Shown here piece by piece: positions 42,935-51,401 of a DNA stretch of 64,000 bases (positions are counted from its first letter, which is position 1; every line of letters starts with the position of its first letter). The position numbers and the translations under genes were made by a program. A model generated the notes under the pieces. That model saw only the letters and a list, made by a program, of their open reading frames with translations. It was not told where the DNA came from and did no database searches. Source of the stretch: Mucisphaera sp965279675. Its GTDB lineage: Bacteria > Planctomycetota > Phycisphaerae > Phycisphaerales > Phycisphaeraceae. The stretch lies in the NCBI RefSeq assembly GCF_965279675.1, contig NZ_CBDIIJ010000002.1, positions 3,038,001 through 3,102,000 of the forward strand, given 5' to 3'.

Positions 42935-43501
42935 TTAACTCGACTCAATCAGGGCATCCGCAAGCAGCCCAAGACGCCCCTCCACCCGCTTCACCCACCC
43001 ACCCAGAAGCTGATAAGCCACCACCGCCACCACCGCAATCCCCAGACCCACCGCCGTCGTCACCAGCGCCTGCGCAATCCCGCCTCCGACCTCCCGCGGC
43101 TCAAGCGACCGCGCACCCGCACTCAGCACCTCAAAACTCTCAATAATCCCCAAAACCGTCCCCAGAATCCCAAGCATCGGCGCCACCGTAATCACCAGCG
43201 AAAGCACCGGCAGAAACCGCCCCAGCCCCACAACTTCCCGCTGCACCGCTGCCCGAACTGCCGCATGTGAACGACGATCACCCAGCCGCCAGAGCAACCG
43301 CGCGTACACCGTCGTCCCGTACACCTCGATCGCCTGCCCCTCACCCAGACAGAGCAGATAACGCTCAAACAACCGCCCCGACCCCGGACCGGCCACACGC
43401 GTCAGATACCACAACCGCTCCAGCACCACCGCCAACGCCAAAACACTCAGCCCCAGAAGCGGCCACATCACCGGCCCGCCACGCTCGATCAACACCATCA
43501 T
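42935..43501 (-). CDS. MotA/TolQ/ExbB-type proton channel protein
   Basis: The 188-residue product has the ExbB/TolQ topology. A first helix runs at about 12-30 (VMWPLLGLSVLALAVVLERL), a cytoplasmic domain at 33-95, and a conserved pair of helices at about 97-165 (FLPVLSLVITVAPMLGILGT, VLGIIESF, then ALVTTAVGLGIAVVAVVAYQ). Such proteins use the proton motive force with an ExbD/TolR partner to energise outer-membrane uptake or envelope integrity. No exbD or tonB gene is adjacent, so the partner lies elsewhere. There is no obvious ribosome-binding site at ATG 43501; a second ATG follows at once. Confidence 0.88.
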   Translation of the reverse strand: MMVLIERGGPVMWPLLGLSVLALAVVLERLWYLTRVAGPGSGRLFERYLLCLGEGQAIEVYGTTVYARLLWRLGDRRSHAAVRAAVQREVVGLGRFLPVLSLVITVAPMLGILGTVLGIIESFEVLSAGARSLEPREVGGGIAQALVTTAVGLGIAVVAVVAYQLLGGWVKRVEGRLGLLADALIESS

Positions 43502-43580
43502 GACCAGAGCATACCCACCAGCCTATCCCAACGACGAATCCCAACCCCATAACCCAAGCCAGCCTCCCAACCGCAAGCGC

Positions 43581-43612
43581 AAAAAAAAGCAGGCCCGCCG
43601 GGGCCTGCTTTC
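43581..43612 (-). terminator. Rho-independent terminator of transketolase
   Basis: On the minus strand AGCAGGCCC pairs with GGGCCTGCT around a four-base loop, then a run of eight T. It lies 75-105 bp past the tkt stop at 43687. Confidence 0.88.
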
Positions 43613-43686
43613 CATGTCACTCAAAAGACCATTAACCGCTCGCACAAACGCATCCAAGAACCGGTGCGTCAGCGATCAAAACGCAC

Positions 43687-45657
43687 TCAGGCCGTCGACA
43701 ACTCCAGCATGCCCATCGCCGACTTCACGATGTCATCCACGCTAAGACCGCAGTAGTCCATCAGGTCATCCGTCGAACGACCCGACTTCGGCAGGTTCCG
43801 CACGTGCATCTGCTTGACCGTGAACCCACCACCATCCGCAGAAGCCGCGTCCGCAATCGCCGAACCCGCACCACCGCCGTAGTTATCCTCAAGGGTCAAG
43901 ATGTTCCCATTGTTCGCGTTCGCCAGATCCAGAATCGCATCCGAATCGAACGGGATCGAATACAGGTCAACCAGCGTCGCGTCCACGCCCTGCTTGTCCA
44001 GCTGCTCCAGCGCCTTGTTGGCCTGATGCACCATGTAACCCGTCGCCACGATCAGCAGATCACGACCCTGCGACAGCACCTCGTGCCCGCCAAGCGTGAA
44101 CGTATCCGACGCCGAATACAGGAACTCAAGGTCAGGACGAAGCGTCCGCATGTAGCACACGCCGTCGTACTCAGCCATCGCCATCGTCAGCCCATACGCC
44201 TGATAGGCACACGAAGGCTGCAGCACATAACAACCCGGCTGACCGTTCGGCCGCGTCATCGTCGCAAACGACCGGAACCAGGCAATATCAGGCAGCGACA
44301 TCTGACTCGGACCATCCGCCGCCAGCGAAATACCCGCATGCGACCCCACCACCTTGAAGTGAGCACCCGAGTTGATCGCCATCTCGATCTGGTCGTAACC
44401 GCGAGCCACAAACTTCGCGAACGTCGAGGTGTAAGCCACCTTGCCCGCCGCCGACAAACCCGCCGCCACCGAATACATGTTCTGCTCAGCGATACGGCAC
44501 TCTAAATACCGATCCACCAGCGCCTCATCCTTCGAGAACATCTCAGCGAACGTCGAGTTCTTCACGTCCGCATCCAACGCGACGATATCCCCACGAGCAT
44601 GACCCAGCGCCCGAAGCGCCACGCCATACGCCCGACGCGTCGCCAGCTTGCCCTTGCTCAGCACATCCTCCATGCCGAACTGCTTCAAAGCCTCGTCCAT
44701 GCTCGCCGGGGTCTCCAGCTTCGCCGGGTCCGGCTTCTTCGGGCTCATCAGCTTAATACCGATCTTCGTATCCGCCGTCGCCCCGAGATCATTCAGCGTC
44801 TTCTGAAGCTCTTCAAGGGCCTTGACCATGTCCTCACCATCCGCCGGCTTGCCGTGATGCCCACTGCCCTGCTGCGACGGACTGCCCCAACCCTTGACCG
44901 TCTTCGCCACCACGGCGATCGCCGGCGCATCCGGATTGTGCTGGCCCTCAGCGTGCTCATTCAGAACCGCCTGAATCTCAGACGGACGATGGCCATCAAT
45001 CACCACCGCCTTGTAACCCGCCGCTTCCAGCTTCTTAGCCGTCGTCTCAGCCGTCTGCTGCGGGCTCACGACATCCGACTGCGCGTAAACATTGCAGTTG
45101 AAAATCGGCAGCACCGACTTCAGATCGTGATCCCGAATGAAGTCGATCGCCTCCCAGATCTGCCCCTCTCGCGACTCACCATCACCGATGATGCAGAAGA
45201 TCCGCTTATCTAGGCCATCGATCTTCGCCGCCGCCCCAAGCCCCGCTGCCACCGACAGCCCCTGACCCAGTGAACCCGTCGCCGCATCGAAAAACGGGAA
45301 ACCCTCCACCGGGTTCGGGTGGCCATCCACCACCGAGTCGATCGCCCGGAGCGTCATCGCATCCTCAACCGTCATCGCCCGCAGGTTGTCACGGTCCCTA
45401 CCGATATGCACCCCCAGGTCCGCACACGCCGCATACACCACCGGCACCGCATGCCCCTCCGACAACACCAGACGATCCGAACTCGGATGCGCCGGGTTGG
45501 CCGGCTCGTAACGCATGTGGTCATACATCAGCACCGTCACCAGCTGCGCCAGACTCGCACAACTCGTCGGATGGCCCGAACCCGCCGCCGCTGTCATCTC
45601 ATAGCTGAGCTTGATCAGTTCGCCGGCCTTGGCATGAATAGTGGAATCAAAGGACAT
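43687..45657 (-). CDS. tkt: Transketolase
   Basis: This thiamine-diphosphate enzyme moves two-carbon units between sugars in the pentose phosphate pathway. The 656-residue product has the N-terminal histidine loop YEMTAAAGSGHPTSCASLAQ, the thiamine-binding motif IIGDGESREGQIWEAIDFIR with the Mg ligands, and the central catalytic glutamate region RIAEQNMYSVAAGLS. The C-terminal domain contains SLPDIAWFRSFATM. The arrangement resembles the shorter, eukaryote-like transketolase group rather than E. coli TktA, which is a family impression only. GAGGAG lies 8 nt upstream of the ATG. It is monocistronic with its own terminator. Confidence 0.94.
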   Translation of the reverse strand: MSFDSTIHAKAGELIKLSYEMTAAAGSGHPTSCASLAQLVTVLMYDHMRYEPANPAHPSSDRLVLSEGHAVPVVYAACADLGVHIGRDRDNLRAMTVEDAMTLRAIDSVVDGHPNPVEGFPFFDAATGSLGQGLSVAAGLGAAAKIDGLDKRIFCIIGDGESREGQIWEAIDFIRDHDLKSVLPIFNCNVYAQSDVVSPQQTAETTAKKLEAAGYKAVVIDGHRPSEIQAVLNEHAEGQHNPDAPAIAVVAKTVKGWGSPSQQGSGHHGKPADGEDMVKALEELQKTLNDLGATADTKIGIKLMSPKKPDPAKLETPASMDEALKQFGMEDVLSKGKLATRRAYGVALRALGHARGDIVALDADVKNSTFAEMFSKDEALVDRYLECRIAEQNMYSVAAGLSAAGKVAYTSTFAKFVARGYDQIEMAINSGAHFKVVGSHAGISLAADGPSQMSLPDIAWFRSFATMTRPNGQPGCYVLQPSCAYQAYGLTMAMAEYDGVCYMRTLRPDLEFLYSASDTFTLGGHEVLSQGRDLLIVATGYMVHQANKALEQLDKQGVDATLVDLYSIPFDSDAILDLANANNGNILTLEDNYGGGAGSAIADAASADGGGFTVKQMHVRNLPKSGRSTDDLMDYCGLSVDDIVKSAMGMLELSTA

Positions 45658-45828
45658 GCTCAGCGCTCCTCGTTCTAGGGAAGCAAAGGGAACAAGCCGG
45701 ATCCTGCCGACCTGCAGAAGACCTGATTATTGAGCAGCCAGCCCTTTCGAGCAACGCCCACCCAATGAATCGACCGATCCCTCCCCCAAAAGCCTTTAAA
45801 AACCCCGCTTATCAAAAAAGAACCGAAC

Positions 45829-47025
45829 TCAGCCCCGGTCGCACCCATCCAGAGCCCCCGGACCGAACGTCAGCGCGTTCTTCCCCTGACGCTTCGACGC
45901 CAGGGCCATCTGATCCGCCCGCTCCAAGAGTTCTGCCGCCGACCGACCATCCCACGGATAACTCGCCAGCCCGCCCGAGATCGTCAACGTCTCCGACGCC
46001 TCCTGCATCAGACCCGGGAAACGATGCGTGCACAATGCCTTCTGGAACCGCCGCGCCGCCGCCAGCACATCCTGCGGGTGACGACTGTTCGCCGACCGTG
46101 GGCCCGTCGCATCCCAGAAAATCACCGCAAACTCATCCCCACCGATCCGCGCCACCACATCGTGCTCACGAACCACCGACGACATCAAACGCGACGACTC
46201 TCGCAGAATGTCATCACCCGCGCCATGCCCATACCGGTCGTTGTACGACTTGAAATCGTCGATATCAAAAACCATCAGCGTCACCTGGCTACGCTCCTCC
46301 GCCGCCCGCACCAGCACACGCTCCAGGAACCGGTCGAAGTACCGCCGATTCCAGGCCCCCGTCAGCGGATCGCGAAACGCCATCTCCTGCATCTGCCGGT
46401 AACGCTCCGCCAGCATCAGCCACCGAGCCGCCCACGCCGCCCAAGGCCGCAGCGCATCCATCGACGCGCCCGCACCCGCATGCACAAACCCATAAACCTG
46501 CCCGCCATGCCCCGCCTCCAGCACCACCCGATCCGGCTCAATCACCCCACGCTCCCCAGCCACCGCCACATCACCCAAACCCGTATGCCCCCGCAGCACC
46601 CGCCCCAACATCTCAAACAACCCCTCCCCATCCTCAAGCGCCGCATCGATCAGGTCCACATCCCCAGGCAACGCCTCACCCGCACCCAAAGCCGCCGCTG
46701 GCGCCACCGCATCAACAGATACCGGAGTCTCCGAAGAAACGGCCGATGGAACCGACGCTTGAACCTCCGCACCCACCGCATCGGCAAGCGACGCCGCACT
46801 CATCCCCACATCCACCCAGCCATCCACCGGCACCCGATCACTCACCGCCTCCGCCGCCGACCGATCCACCAGCAGCCTCGGCCGCCGCGTGATCGCCGAC
46901 AATGCCTCCCCGACATCCGCATCAAGCACCAGATCACCCTCAGGCTTCACCACCAGACTCGCAGGCCCCATCGACTCCGCCATCACCAGCCCCTCCGCCA
47001 GACTACGCGCGAACTCAACACGCAC
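45829..47025 (-). CDS. Diguanylate cyclase (GGDEF) with unknown N-terminal region
   Basis: The C-terminal part (about 215-390) is a GGDEF domain: MAFRDPLTGAWNRRYFDRFL, MVFDIDDFKSYNDRYGHGAG and ARIGGDEFAVIFWD carry the metal-binding aspartates and the GGDEF active-site loop, so it should make cyclic di-GMP from two GTP. No inhibitory RxxD is seen just before the loop. The 200-residue N-terminus is Ala/Val-rich, perhaps a receiver- or GAF-like sensor, and no membrane helix is visible. The start given is a GTG at 47025, but the frame stays open and codes plausible protein (ARPVILIGPELWRASLAE) for another 110 bp upstream without a normal start codon. A related-looking gene lies directly upstream. 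Confidence 0.82.
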   Translation of the reverse strand: MRVEFARSLAEGLVMAESMGPASLVVKPEGDLVLDADVGEALSAITRRPRLLVDRSAAEAVSDRVPVDGWVDVGMSAASLADAVGAEVQASVPSAVSSETPVSVDAVAPAAALGAGEALPGDVDLIDAALEDGEGLFEMLGRVLRGHTGLGDVAVAGERGVIEPDRVVLEAGHGGQVYGFVHAGAGASMDALRPWAAWAARWLMLAERYRQMQEMAFRDPLTGAWNRRYFDRFLERVLVRAAEERSQVTLMVFDIDDFKSYNDRYGHGAGDDILRESSRLMSSVVREHDVVARIGGDEFAVIFWDATGPRSANSRHPQDVLAAARRFQKALCTHRFPGLMQEASETLTISGGLASYPWDGRSAAELLERADQMALASKRQGKNALTFGPGALDGCDRG

Positions 47026-47138
47026 ATACCCATTCAGACCGCTCGCCTTCTCAGCCAGCGACGCACGCCAGAGCTCCGGACCGATCAGAATGACCGGCCG
47101 TGCACCATGAGACGCAGGTTGTGCCAGTTCCTTAGCGA

Positions 47139-47696
47139 TCAGGCAGACTCCTCATCCGGATACGGTCCAAGCAGCATTCGAAGCTCTTCCTGCGTGATCT
47201 CGGGCGGCCGCAGCCGCTCAGCATCCGGCACCTGAACCAGCACCGGCGACAACCGCTCCCGCGCCGGCTGGGCCCGCATCAAAACCACGCCATCATCACG
47301 CGCCTCCGAACCCAACCCGGCCCCACCTCCACTTACGCCCTCCGCTGGCCGGCTGTTCGCCGCTGGCCCCTTCGCCTCCGCTTCGAGCACCAGACACCGA
47401 ACCCCCGCGAACCGCTCCGCCACCAGCCTCTTGAGCACCTCCGCCCGCACCCGCCAACCCCGCTCATCACACGAGCCACCATCCGGCGACACCATCAGCA
47501 GCAACCGCGGACGAACCTGAGCCAGACGAACCGCCGCCATCAGATCACTCCCCACCACCTCCACCCGCATCCCCCGACGCTCTATCAGATCCAGTAACCG
47601 AGCCCGCCGCCTGGACCCCGCCGACACCCACACCAACACATCCAGACCCTGATCAGGCCGTGCCGGGGATCGCTGCGATAAGAAAATGTCCTCCAT
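47139..47696 (-). CDS. Hypothetical receiver-like protein upstream of the diguanylate cyclase
   Basis: The 185-residue product starts MEDIFLSQRSPARPDQGLDV and has alternating strand-helix pattern to about residue 110 (VLVWVSAGSRRRARLLDLIE, then VRPRLLLMVSPDGG), as in receiver-type domains. The second half is disordered and rich in Gly, Ala, Arg and Pro. I do not recognise a family. Its TGA at 47139-47141 is followed in another frame by 110 bp of protein-like code leading into the diguanylate cyclase, so the two may be translationally coupled or even one gene with a frameshift. It is divergent from the antiporter gene. Confidence 0.6.
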   Translation of the reverse strand: MEDIFLSQRSPARPDQGLDVLVWVSAGSRRRARLLDLIERRGMRVEVVGSDLMAAVRLAQVRPRLLLMVSPDGGSCDERGWRVRAEVLKRLVAERFAGVRCLVLEAEAKGPAANSRPAEGVSGGGAGLGSEARDDGVVLMRAQPARERLSPVLVQVPDAERLRPPEITQEELRMLLGPYPDEESA

Positions 47697-47847
47697 CCTT
47701 GCAAGTGTAGTCCACCCAACCCCTCCGCCAAAACAACCTCACCCCCAACCCGCCAGCCGCCAAACCCCGCCAACAACCCAAACCGCCAGATCGTTAAACT
47801 CACCACGGCCAGTCAATCCCACCCTCAGCCCCTCGGAGTCCCCCTAG

Positions 47848-49584
47848 ATGCCCCTGACCCTCGCCGCAGGCGCCCTCTCCGTCAGTGAGATCACCGTCCT
47901 GCTGCTCTCCCTGGCCATCATGCTCGGCCTCGCCCGCATCCTGGGCGAGCTCGCCCGCGCCTTCCGCCAGCCAGCGGTCTTAGGGGAAATCCTCGCCGGG
48001 GTCATCCTCGGACCCACCATCCTCGGCAACCTCGCACCCGACGCATTCGCCTACCTCTTCCCCTTCGAAGGCGCCGTCTGGATCGCCCGCGAAGGCGTCA
48101 TCATCCTCTCCGCCACCCTCCTCCTCCTCGTCGTCGGGCTCGAGGTCGATCTCGAAACCGTCTGGCGACAAGGCAAAGCCACCGCCTGCGTCAGCGCCCT
48201 AGGCGTCGCCGTCCCCATGGCCGTCGGCCTCACCCTCGGCCTCAACGCCCCCAGCATCCTCGGCAACGAAGACAGCGAACACGGACTCGCCTTCGCCATC
48301 TTTCTCGGTATTGCCCTCTCCATCACCGCCCTCCCTGTGATCGCCAAGATCCTCATGGACCTCAACCTCGCCAAGTCCGACCTCGGCGCGCTCATCATCT
48401 CCTCCGCCATGCTCAACGACCTCGTCGGCTGGATCGGCTTCGCCGTCGTCCTCGCTCTCATCGCCGACGCCGACGCCGCCTCCATGCCCGTCTGGATGGT
48501 CATCGCCCTCACCCTCACCTTCCTCGTCTCCATGCTCACCATCGGCCGAAGCATCCTCCACCGCGCCTTCCCCTACGTCCAGGCCCACTGGTCCTGGCCA
48601 GGCGGGGTTCTCAGCTTCGTCGTCTTCATCGCCATGCTCTGCGCCGCAGCCACCGAATCGCTCGGCGTCCACTCCATCTTTGGAGCCTTCATCGCAGGCG
48701 TCGCCATCGGCGACTCACACCACCTCACCGAACGCACCCGCGACACCATCAATCAGTTCATCTCTAACATCGCCGCCCCCCTCTTCTTCGCATCCATCGG
48801 CATCGGCATTAATTTCGCCGCCAACTTCAACCCCGGACTCGTCGCCCTCGTTTTCACAGTCGCACTTATCGGGAAAATCGGCGGCTGCGTCGTCGGAGCC
48901 AAAATCGCCGGCCTCTCATCCAAGGAATCCTGGGCCGTCGGGTTCGGTATGGCCGCCCAGGGAGCCGTCGGCATCATCCTCGGCCAACTCGCCCGCGAAG
49001 CCGGACTCATCTCCGACGAACTCATGGTCGCCATCGTCGTCATGGCCCTCGGAACCTCACTCCTTGCAGGCCCCCTCATCCAATGGGCCCTGGGCGGCAA
49101 AACCCAGAAACGCCTCCAGGACTACATCACCGACCGCGGAACCCTCATCGAACCCGAAGCCGCCTCCCGAGACCAGCTCATCGCCACCCTCAGCCAACGC
49201 GCCTCCGAGATCACAGGCCTCAACCCCAACACCATCCAGCAACACGTCATCGACCGCGAACACATCATGCCCACCGGCTTGCCCAACGGCCTCGCCGTCC
49301 CCCACGCACGCCTCGAAGGACTCACCAAAACCTGCCTCGTCATCGCCACCTCACGCTGGGGCATCGACTTCAACGCCCGCGACGGCAAACCCGCCCAACT
49401 CATCTTCCTCATCCTCACCCCACCAGATCAGACCGACGACCAGATCCAACTCCTCAGCCTCATCGCCAAAACCTTCAACAACCCCTCCCTCCGACAACGC
49501 GTTGTCGCCGCCACCACCTCCACCGAAATCCTCGCCGCCCTCAACGTCGGGGCCGCTGCAAACGCCGAAGCCGAAGAGTCGTGA
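47848..49584 (+). CDS. Na+/H+ antiporter (CPA2 type) fused to a PTS EIIA-like domain
   Basis: Residues about 1-410 form a cation:proton antiporter with some 12 helices. It includes VLGEILAGVILGPTILGNL, VVGLEVDLETVW (ion-binding acid) and the helix HSIFGAFIAGVAIGD. Residues about 430-565 match the fructose/nitrogen PTS EIIA fold (PTS_EIIA_2): VIDREHIMPTGLPNGLAVPH, where His486 in AVPHARL sits at the phosphorylation site, and later LIFLILTPPDQ. The fusion suggests that ion exchange is controlled by phosphoryl transfer or by a protein contact. No EI or HPr gene is visible. The ATG at 47848 has GGAG 9 nt upstream. The following gene starts inside its stop codon. Confidence 0.88.
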   Translation: MPLTLAAGALSVSEITVLLLSLAIMLGLARILGELARAFRQPAVLGEILAGVILGPTILGNLAPDAFAYLFPFEGAVWIAREGVIILSATLLLLVVGLEVDLETVWRQGKATACVSALGVAVPMAVGLTLGLNAPSILGNEDSEHGLAFAIFLGIALSITALPVIAKILMDLNLAKSDLGALIISSAMLNDLVGWIGFAVVLALIADADAASMPVWMVIALTLTFLVSMLTIGRSILHRAFPYVQAHWSWPGGVLSFVVFIAMLCAAATESLGVHSIFGAFIAGVAIGDSHHLTERTRDTINQFISNIAAPLFFASIGIGINFAANFNPGLVALVFTVALIGKIGGCVVGAKIAGLSSKESWAVGFGMAAQGAVGIILGQLAREAGLISDELMVAIVVMALGTSLLAGPLIQWALGGKTQKRLQDYITDRGTLIEPEAASRDQLIATLSQRASEITGLNPNTIQQHVIDREHIMPTGLPNGLAVPHARLEGLTKTCLVIATSRWGIDFNARDGKPAQLIFLILTPPDQTDDQIQLLSLIAKTFNNPSLRQRVVAATTSTEILAALNVGAAANAEAEES

Positions 49585-50369
49585 GCTCTCTCACCCAGCA
49601 GGAAGCCAGAGATCTCTATCTCCAACTGGAAGAAGACTTTGAGCCCGATGGGGCCTTGAGAGATATTTATGCCTTCGAGACTGACTTAGCCCTATGGCAG
49701 AAGACCGTCAACGATCTACTAGTCAGTAATTGGCCCACAGAACTTCTGCATGATGGAAAACCCGCGACCACATCACAAGCCGTTCATTCAATTAAGACCG
49801 ATACCGTAAGTTCTCTCCTGAGGCTTGACGTCGCCAGCCTCAAGATCATCTCGCATTTTTTCTGTGATGATGAGATCGATTTCGATGTTGACGACCGCGA
49901 GTTAAATCGAGGCAACCTCATCCATCTCTGCCACTTTACGGCCTTCTTGGGTAAGTCTATCCATCGGAATATCTACCTCACGCACCAACTCAACCCCAAG
50001 GATGGCATCTTGGCCTACTCGATCGATGACGATCACTTTCTAGCCCTCAAACGCCCGCCTCGAAGTACCTCAAGCCTCTCCAAACGCATCGCTGTCGGGC
50101 TCAAGCCGCTAAGAGATTTAACCGCCCACCTCGAAGAGAACAAGCCTAATCCAAAGCTGTTGATCGAACTGAAAGCACGATGGAAACCTGAGTTGTACCG
50201 ACCTGACAGCCTCGACATGCACACCGAGCTCACCGCAGCACAGTTCGAATCATTGCGACAAGTCAATGGCTGGATCACCGAAGACCAATGGCCCGAAGAA
50301 GTTGTTTGGCGTCGACTTGTCCAGGAGTTGAATCGCTTGGCTCATAGCTTCACCGAATCCTCTGCATGA
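49581..50369 (+). CDS. Hypothetical protein, translationally coupled to the antiporter
   Basis: The 262-residue product begins at a GTG that overlaps the antiporter stop (GTGA), as in coupled translation. It is acidic, soluble and Leu/Asp/Glu-rich, with a tryptophan-containing stretch (LALWQKTVNDLLVSNWPTEL), a Cys/His-bearing segment (NLIHLCHFTAFLGKSIHRNI) and a C-terminal helix. I do not recognise it. Its G+C is distinctly lower than that of its neighbours and codon use is more relaxed, which hints at more recent transfer. A regulator of the antiporter, or an unrelated insertion that reuses its stop, are both possible. Confidence 0.7.
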   Translation: MSSLTQQEARDLYLQLEEDFEPDGALRDIYAFETDLALWQKTVNDLLVSNWPTELLHDGKPATTSQAVHSIKTDTVSSLLRLDVASLKIISHFFCDDEIDFDVDDRELNRGNLIHLCHFTAFLGKSIHRNIYLTHQLNPKDGILAYSIDDDHFLALKRPPRSTSSLSKRIAVGLKPLRDLTAHLEENKPNPKLLIELKARWKPELYRPDSLDMHTELTAAQFESLRQVNGWITEDQWPEEVVWRRLVQELNRLAHSFTESSA

Positions 50370-50402
50370 CCTCACCTCATATATTAACTCCACCGGTAAC
50401 AG

Positions 50403-51027
50403 TTAATCTCCTGTTCCAGTTATCTCTCGCCGCATCATCACCAACACCCCCGCCTTCATCGCCAGCTCCTTCCCCCCCACAAACCCCTCTCGCTCATAAA
50501 ACCCCTCCGCCGGCGTCCCCTTCGCCACCTCCAGCGTCACCGCCTCATAACCCCCCGCCTCCGCACGACGGATCACCTCACGCATCACCGCCCGACCAAA
50601 ACCCCGCTGCTGATGATCCGCCCGCGTCCCCAGAATCAGCAGCTCCAGCTTCCGCCCCTCCCCCCGCATGCTTCTCCGACATCACCCGCATCGCCTCAAA
50701 CATCCGCGCCACCCCCAGTACCCGAACCACCCGCCACATCATCTTCACCAGATCCCACCCCTTCGGCTCATACCCGTAGTCGTGCACAAACCCCACACAA
50801 GCCAGCTCTCCCTCCGCACGCACACCCAGCAGCCCAGCTCCCGGAGCCTTATCAAATACCTCCAGCATCGTCCCCATCATCACCCGCGCGCACCAATACC
50901 GCGGCCGCCCGGGGGGATCCGCCGGCACCATCGGATGACCCGAAAACGCCTCCGCCAACACCTCCAACGCCTCAGCCCGATCCGATGCCCCCACGAGTTC
51001 CTCGACGGTCACACTAGCTTCACGCAT
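50403..51027 (-). pseudogene. GNAT-family acetyltransferase broken by a frameshift at a G6 run
   Basis: Two overlapping frames together make one GNAT protein of about 208 residues. From ATG 51027 the first frame reads MREASVTVEELVGASDRAEA through FEAMRVMSEKH. It then enters low-complexity AGGGAEAGA and stops at 50578. The other frame continues with RGEGRKLELLILGTRADHQQ and RGFGRAVM, which hold the acetyl-CoA loop Q/RxxGxG/A, and ends MMRREITGTGD at 50403. The shift falls at a run of six G (C at 50660-50665 on the plus strand); removing one G restores the frame. It may be a real lesion, a phase-variable tract or a sequence error. Confidence 0.78.
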
Positions 51028-51051
51028 GCCGACAGACTACGCCAGACACAA

Positions 51052-51240
51052 TCAGCCACCAACCCGACAACGCCTTATCAGCAAACCGCCCATCCCCAGC
51101 AAATCAAGGCCCATAGCCCCTGGCGCAGGAAGCTCCACCGCCTCCGAAACCGATGAACCCAAAGACGCCGACACCACCAACCCTCCCAAACAAGTCTGAC
51201 CCGCAACGAACCACGTCCTCAACCAACTAGCAATCTCCAT
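51052..51240 (-). CDS. Very small PEP-CTERM-like protein
   Basis: The 62-residue frame has a hydrophobic N-terminal stretch (WFVAGQTCLGGLVVSASLGS) and a C-terminus VELPAPGAMGLDLLGMGGLL followed by IRRCRVGG. This follows the PEP-CTERM plan: a Pro-x-Pro-like motif, a hydrophobic segment with LLGMGGLL, then arginines. The processed peptide would be about 25 residues, if exported at all. Upstream is only a weak GGATCG. It lies in a 370-bp gap between the GNAT gene and the YHYH gene and is divergent from the latter. Confidence 0.5.
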   Translation of the reverse strand: MEIASWLRTWFVAGQTCLGGLVVSASLGSSVSEAVELPAPGAMGLDLLGMGGLLIRRCRVGG

Positions 51241-51401
51241 TTGATGCGATCCGACTCCAGTGCGTACTTACAGCAGATGGATCAGTTCTGCCGACACCGC
51301 ATGCTGGATACCTTAATATAAAGATCAACCTTGCTTTAGTTGTTAGCGACAAAGCGTCAGTCCTCTCGACCACAACAGTGTCACCCCCACAAGGACGCAT
51401 T

